This document shows positions 61,506 through 64,000 of a DNA stretch of 64,000 nt, piece after piece (the stretch's first letter is position 1; each line of letters starts with the position of its first letter). The notes under the pieces are model-generated. The model had not been told where the DNA came from. It did not search any database and saw nothing but the letters and a program-made list of their open reading frames with translations. Source of the DNA: Spirochaetota bacterium (GTDB lineage: Bacteria; Spirochaetota; Spirochaetia; Treponematales; Treponemataceae); the NCBI GenBank assembly GCA_023443865.1, contig JAEZST010000015.1, forward strand, positions 165,716-229,715. Direction: 5' to 3'. Both the position numbers and the translations under genes were made by a program.

Positions 61506-62510
61506 ATGTCAAAGGTCACTATTGAAACCGTAGCCCAAAAAGTAGGCGTCTCAACCGCCACCGTCTCCTACGCCCTGTCGGGCAAGCGGAAAATCAGCCG
61601 TGAAGTAACGGAGAAAATCCTGAAAGCGGTTGAAGAGTTAAACTATCGGCCCAGCATAACGGCGAGAAACCTCGCGAGCAATAAAACCTGGACCGTCGGT
61701 TTATACGCCTCTCCCACCCAAAACATCAGGGAAGATTACTTTTTCAACAATATCCTCGCCGGTATCCTCGATACCCTCCATACCAAAAAATACCAGATTC
61801 ACCTGTACGCGGATTACCTTGACGAGGACGATCAGGACCATCCCGACCTGAACATGACCCAGCCGATCGACGGCGCCCTGATCATGAATCCCCGCGTAAA
61901 CGACGCTTATATAGAAAACATCCGCGAGCGGAATATCCCGTACGTGGTAATCGGAACCCCGGACCGCCGCGAGGATTCCTTCTACGTAGACGCGGACGTG
62001 ACGGCGGGCTATTACGCCATGGTGAGCTACCTGATAAAGAAGGGGCACCGGGAAATCGTGCTGATGAACGGCTCTTCGGAATACACCCAGAGCGAGCAGC
62101 GCCGGGCCGGCTACGTGCTTGCCTACAGGGATAACGGCCTGGAATACGACCCGTCCTGGATCGTAAACGTGCAGATGCTGGAAGACGAAGGCCATCGCGC
62201 GTTCAGCCAGATCCTCGATTCCGGCACGGGCTGCACGGCGGTCGTTACCTTCAACGATACGATCGCGGTCGGCGTGCTTCGGGCCCTCAAGGAAAAGAAC
62301 GTTCCGGTCCCCGGGAAGATCGCCGTCCTGAGCGCCGGAAATACCATGATAACCCGCATCCATTCGCCCTCGATCAGCTCCCTGGACATGGATTCCTACG
62401 ACATGGGGCTCAAGGCGGCCGAATTACTGATCGACGTAATCGAGAAAAAACGTATCCAGCCGTCGCATACCCTGGTGCAAACGCGGTTGGTTGAACGGGA
62501 AAGTACCTGA
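61506..62510 (+). CDS. LacI-family transcriptional regulator
   Basis: A 334-residue LacI/GalR protein. HTH at about 1-55 (TIETVAQKVGVSTATVSYALSGKRKISREVTEKILKAVEELNYRPSITARNLASN), then a periplasmic-binding effector domain (WTVGLYASPT ... IPYVVIGTPDRREDSFYVDADVTAGYYAMVSYLIKKGHREIVLMNGSS; TFNDTIAVGVLRALKEKNVPVPGKIAVL). ATG 61506 is the usual start before TIETVA. The gene for a sugar-binding protein follows, and CG-centred operators are present, so it most likely represses that transporter in the absence of its sugar. Confidence 0.9.
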   Translation: MSKVTIETVAQKVGVSTATVSYALSGKRKISREVTEKILKAVEELNYRPSITARNLASNKTWTVGLYASPTQNIREDYFFNNILAGILDTLHTKKYQIHLYADYLDEDDQDHPDLNMTQPIDGALIMNPRVNDAYIENIRERNIPYVVIGTPDRREDSFYVDADVTAGYYAMVSYLIKKGHREIVLMNGSSEYTQSEQRRAGYVLAYRDNGLEYDPSWIVNVQMLEDEGHRAFSQILDSGTGCTAVVTFNDTIAVGVLRALKEKNVPVPGKIAVLSAGNTMITRIHSPSISSLDMDSYDMGLKAAELLIDVIEKKRIQPSHTLVQTRLVEREST

Positions 62511-62528
62511 TATCGGCCTCTTTTTTCC

Positions 62529-62603
62529 TTGACAGATTTTTGGTACCGGGTTTACAGTCAGTATAAGCGCTTATACAGTTAACAACTTCTATAAGGTTAA
62601 ACG
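62529..62603 (+). promoter_or_regulatory. Promoter and LacI-type operators of the sugar-binding protein gene
   Basis: TTGACA (62529-62534), 18-base spacer, TACAGT (62553-62558). The perfect palindrome GTATAAGCGCTTATAC (62561-62576, central CG as in LacI operators) follows, and GGTTAAACG is at 62595-62603. A repressor bound there would block the start region. Confidence 0.65.
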
Positions 62604-62649
62604 TTTGCATCGTAACTCGTGTGGGTGGCTTGATTACAAGGAGGCAATC

Positions 62650-63963
62650 ATGAAAATTCGCGCTTTGGTTGTATTCTGCTTGCTGCTGGCCGCTCTGGCC
62701 ACGTCGGTATGGGCAAGCGGAACCAAGGAAAAGGAACCGGCCGCAAAAGGCCCGGTAACCGTCACCATTTGGGATTTCAAGTACGGCGACGTGCAGGGAG
62801 TCCAGCCGGCGATGAAGAAGATCGACGACCTGATCATGCAAAAAAACCCTGGCATCAAGATCAACCACGTGGGCCAGGCCAACGACAATTACTACCAGCT
62901 GGTCCGCGCCGCGGTCCAGGCCGGCAGCGGCCCCGATATCGTCATGTTCCACGGCGGCGTGCAGGCCTACGAGTTCGACGATTACACCATCGACCTGAAC
63001 AAGTACGTGGCCCCCTGGCGCCCGGAAATTTCCGAGTTCAGCTGGGCCTACTGCTCGGCCGGCGGCGACGGCTCCAAGCCCGTGCACATGGTTCCGCTCA
63101 CGACTCAGGGCTTCGGCATTTACTACAATAAGGCCCTCTTCAAGAAGGCTGGCCTCGATCCAGAGAAGGCGCCGACCGACATCGACTCGTTCATGGCGGC
63201 CTGCGAGAAGCTGAAAAACGCGGGAATCGTGCCGATCACGGCCGGTCTCCAGGGCGGCCCCTACACCGTCGACTTCCTCTTCCGCTGCTTCGTCGCGAAC
63301 ATTTACGGCAACGACGTGAAGGACCTCGGGACCGGCAAGCAGAATTTCAAGGGCAACGCGGCGTTCATGAAGGCCGCCGTCTACGTCCAGGAAATGTTCA
63401 AGAAGGGCTACGTCGATCCCGCGGGAACCTCGACCCCGTACTTTATGGACGCCGCGAACAATTTCGCCGCCGGAAAGGGCGCGATGTTCGTCGGACTCCT
63501 CTCCGACGTGTGCCACTGGAAGGTATTCGCCGACGGGCTCGGAAACGAGAATCTCGGCTACTTCCCCACCATCAACTTCCCCGAGGCGAAATACAAGGAC
63601 CTGCAGGTCGGCCAGCCCGCCGGAATCGGCTACAGCGTCATGAAGTGGTCCAAGAATCCCGACGCCGCGGCGAAGGTCATCGAGGGCTACGCGAGGGGCG
63701 AGGGCAACGCGGTATGGATGGGCATGACCGGCGCCCTTTCTCCCAACAAGAACGTGGACATCAAGAGCCTCGGCTACCCGCTGGTCGGCGAGATACTCAA
63801 GCGGCCGTTCACCCTCGATTTCAACACGCTCCTCCTCAACGAGGACGCGAACGGCAACTTCGACCGGTATTGCACGCAGGCCTTCGTCTCCGGCGAGATC
63901 AGCCTGGAGAAATTCGTGGAACAATGCCAGCTCATGCTCGATAACAAAAAGAACGCCATGTAA
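62650..63963 (+). CDS. Extracellular sugar-binding protein (SBP family 1)
   Basis: A 437-residue exported protein. The signal peptide (IRALVVFCLLLAALATSVWASG, then TKEKEPAA as in many treponemal binding proteins) precedes an SBP_bac_1 domain (VTVTIWDFKYGDVQGVQPAMKKIDDLIMQKNPGIKINHVGQ; SGPDIVMFHGGV; GFGIYYNKALFKKAGLDPEKAPTD; NNFAAGKGAMFVGLL). The start at 62650 follows AAGGAGGCAATC; a TTG at 62605 is not needed. Permease genes are expected beyond the window. LacI-type operators lie in front of it. Confidence 0.9.
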   Translation: MKIRALVVFCLLLAALATSVWASGTKEKEPAAKGPVTVTIWDFKYGDVQGVQPAMKKIDDLIMQKNPGIKINHVGQANDNYYQLVRAAVQAGSGPDIVMFHGGVQAYEFDDYTIDLNKYVAPWRPEISEFSWAYCSAGGDGSKPVHMVPLTTQGFGIYYNKALFKKAGLDPEKAPTDIDSFMAACEKLKNAGIVPITAGLQGGPYTVDFLFRCFVANIYGNDVKDLGTGKQNFKGNAAFMKAAVYVQEMFKKGYVDPAGTSTPYFMDAANNFAAGKGAMFVGLLSDVCHWKVFADGLGNENLGYFPTINFPEAKYKDLQVGQPAGIGYSVMKWSKNPDAAAKVIEGYARGEGNAVWMGMTGALSPNKNVDIKSLGYPLVGEILKRPFTLDFNTLLLNEDANGNFDRYCTQAFVSGEISLEKFVEQCQLMLDNKKNAM

Positions 63964-63973
63964 ACGGAGTCGC

Positions 63974-64000
63974 GGGGGGGGGGGGGGCCCCCCCCCCCCC
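63974..64000. other. Poly-G then poly-C run at the window end
   Basis: About 13 G's followed by about 14 C's. No biological feature of this window resembles it. This is the look of a sequencing or scaffolding artefact at a contig end. Confidence 0.7.

Noticed and set aside
62410..63924. A 504-codon minus-strand frame opposite the sugar-binding protein
   Set aside because: The plus strand has signal peptide, SBP motifs, ribosome site and promoter; the antisense frame has none.

Overview
The window is about 64 kb of GC-rich bacterial DNA. It looks like a chromosomal segment of a free-living or gut-associated spirochaete of the Treponema/Spirochaeta group. The call rests on gene content: a CheA-CheW-CheR-CheB-CheY-CheD cluster with a STAS protein, a Gx transporter gene, an ACT/DUF711 pair, a long group-X phosphofructokinase, a LacI-type regulator next to a sugar-binding protein with a typical treponemal signal peptide, and a lipoprotein with a formylglycine-generating-enzyme (FGE) fold. 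No rRNA or other taxonomic marker is present, so genus is not determined. The 2-oxoacid:ferredoxin oxidoreductase points to an anaerobic or fermentative life.

Layout. 1-7.1 kb: end of a TrmB-type regulator, LL-diaminopimelate aminotransferase, two GNAT acetyltransferases, a one-protein sensor with a degenerate GGDEF domain, and EttA on the minus strand. 7.1-11.0 kb: riboflavin operon ribD-ribE-ribBA-ribH (minus strand) behind an FMN riboswitch whose terminator abuts the ribD start codon. 11-20.4 kb: RlmJ, then an MCP with a CheR-tether-like tail and the chemotaxis operon. 20.4-29 kb: housekeeping genes (ACT protein, DUF711, TPR protein, Gx transporter, SlyD, YgiQ, Nfu, PFK, META lipoprotein).

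29.1-37.2 kb is the accessory region. A tRNA-Ala(CGC) gene has its 3' end duplicated and inverted in two hairpin units. Next come a 1704-residue single-chain type ISP restriction-modification enzyme, carrying an in-frame palindromic insertion, and a Bro-N family protein. An FGE-fold lipoprotein follows whose C-terminus resembles a diversity-generating-retroelement target. 37.2-46.5 kb: GH10 xylanase, amino-acid-type binding protein, transporters, a broken AraC regulator, and a LuxR/Rnk/FemAB/UPF0316 group. 46.6-54.4 kb: an ABC importer, a lactate/malate dehydrogenase with a malate-type specificity residue, KorAB, a small EamA protein and Tag glycosylase. 54.4-61.2 kb: a TetR-controlled operon for LolCDE-like envelope export (ATPase, two permeases, LolA-like carrier, beta-barrel protein). 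61.3-64 kb: a LacI regulator and sugar-binding protein sharing operator-like motifs. The last ~27 bases are a poly-G/poly-C run that is probably an assembly artefact.

The most unusual material is at 29.1-37.2 kb: tRNA-derived palindromic units, a palindrome inserted inside a restriction enzyme gene and related to two intergenic elements, and a possible hypervariable lipoprotein. All calls come from reading the sequence; no database search was run.
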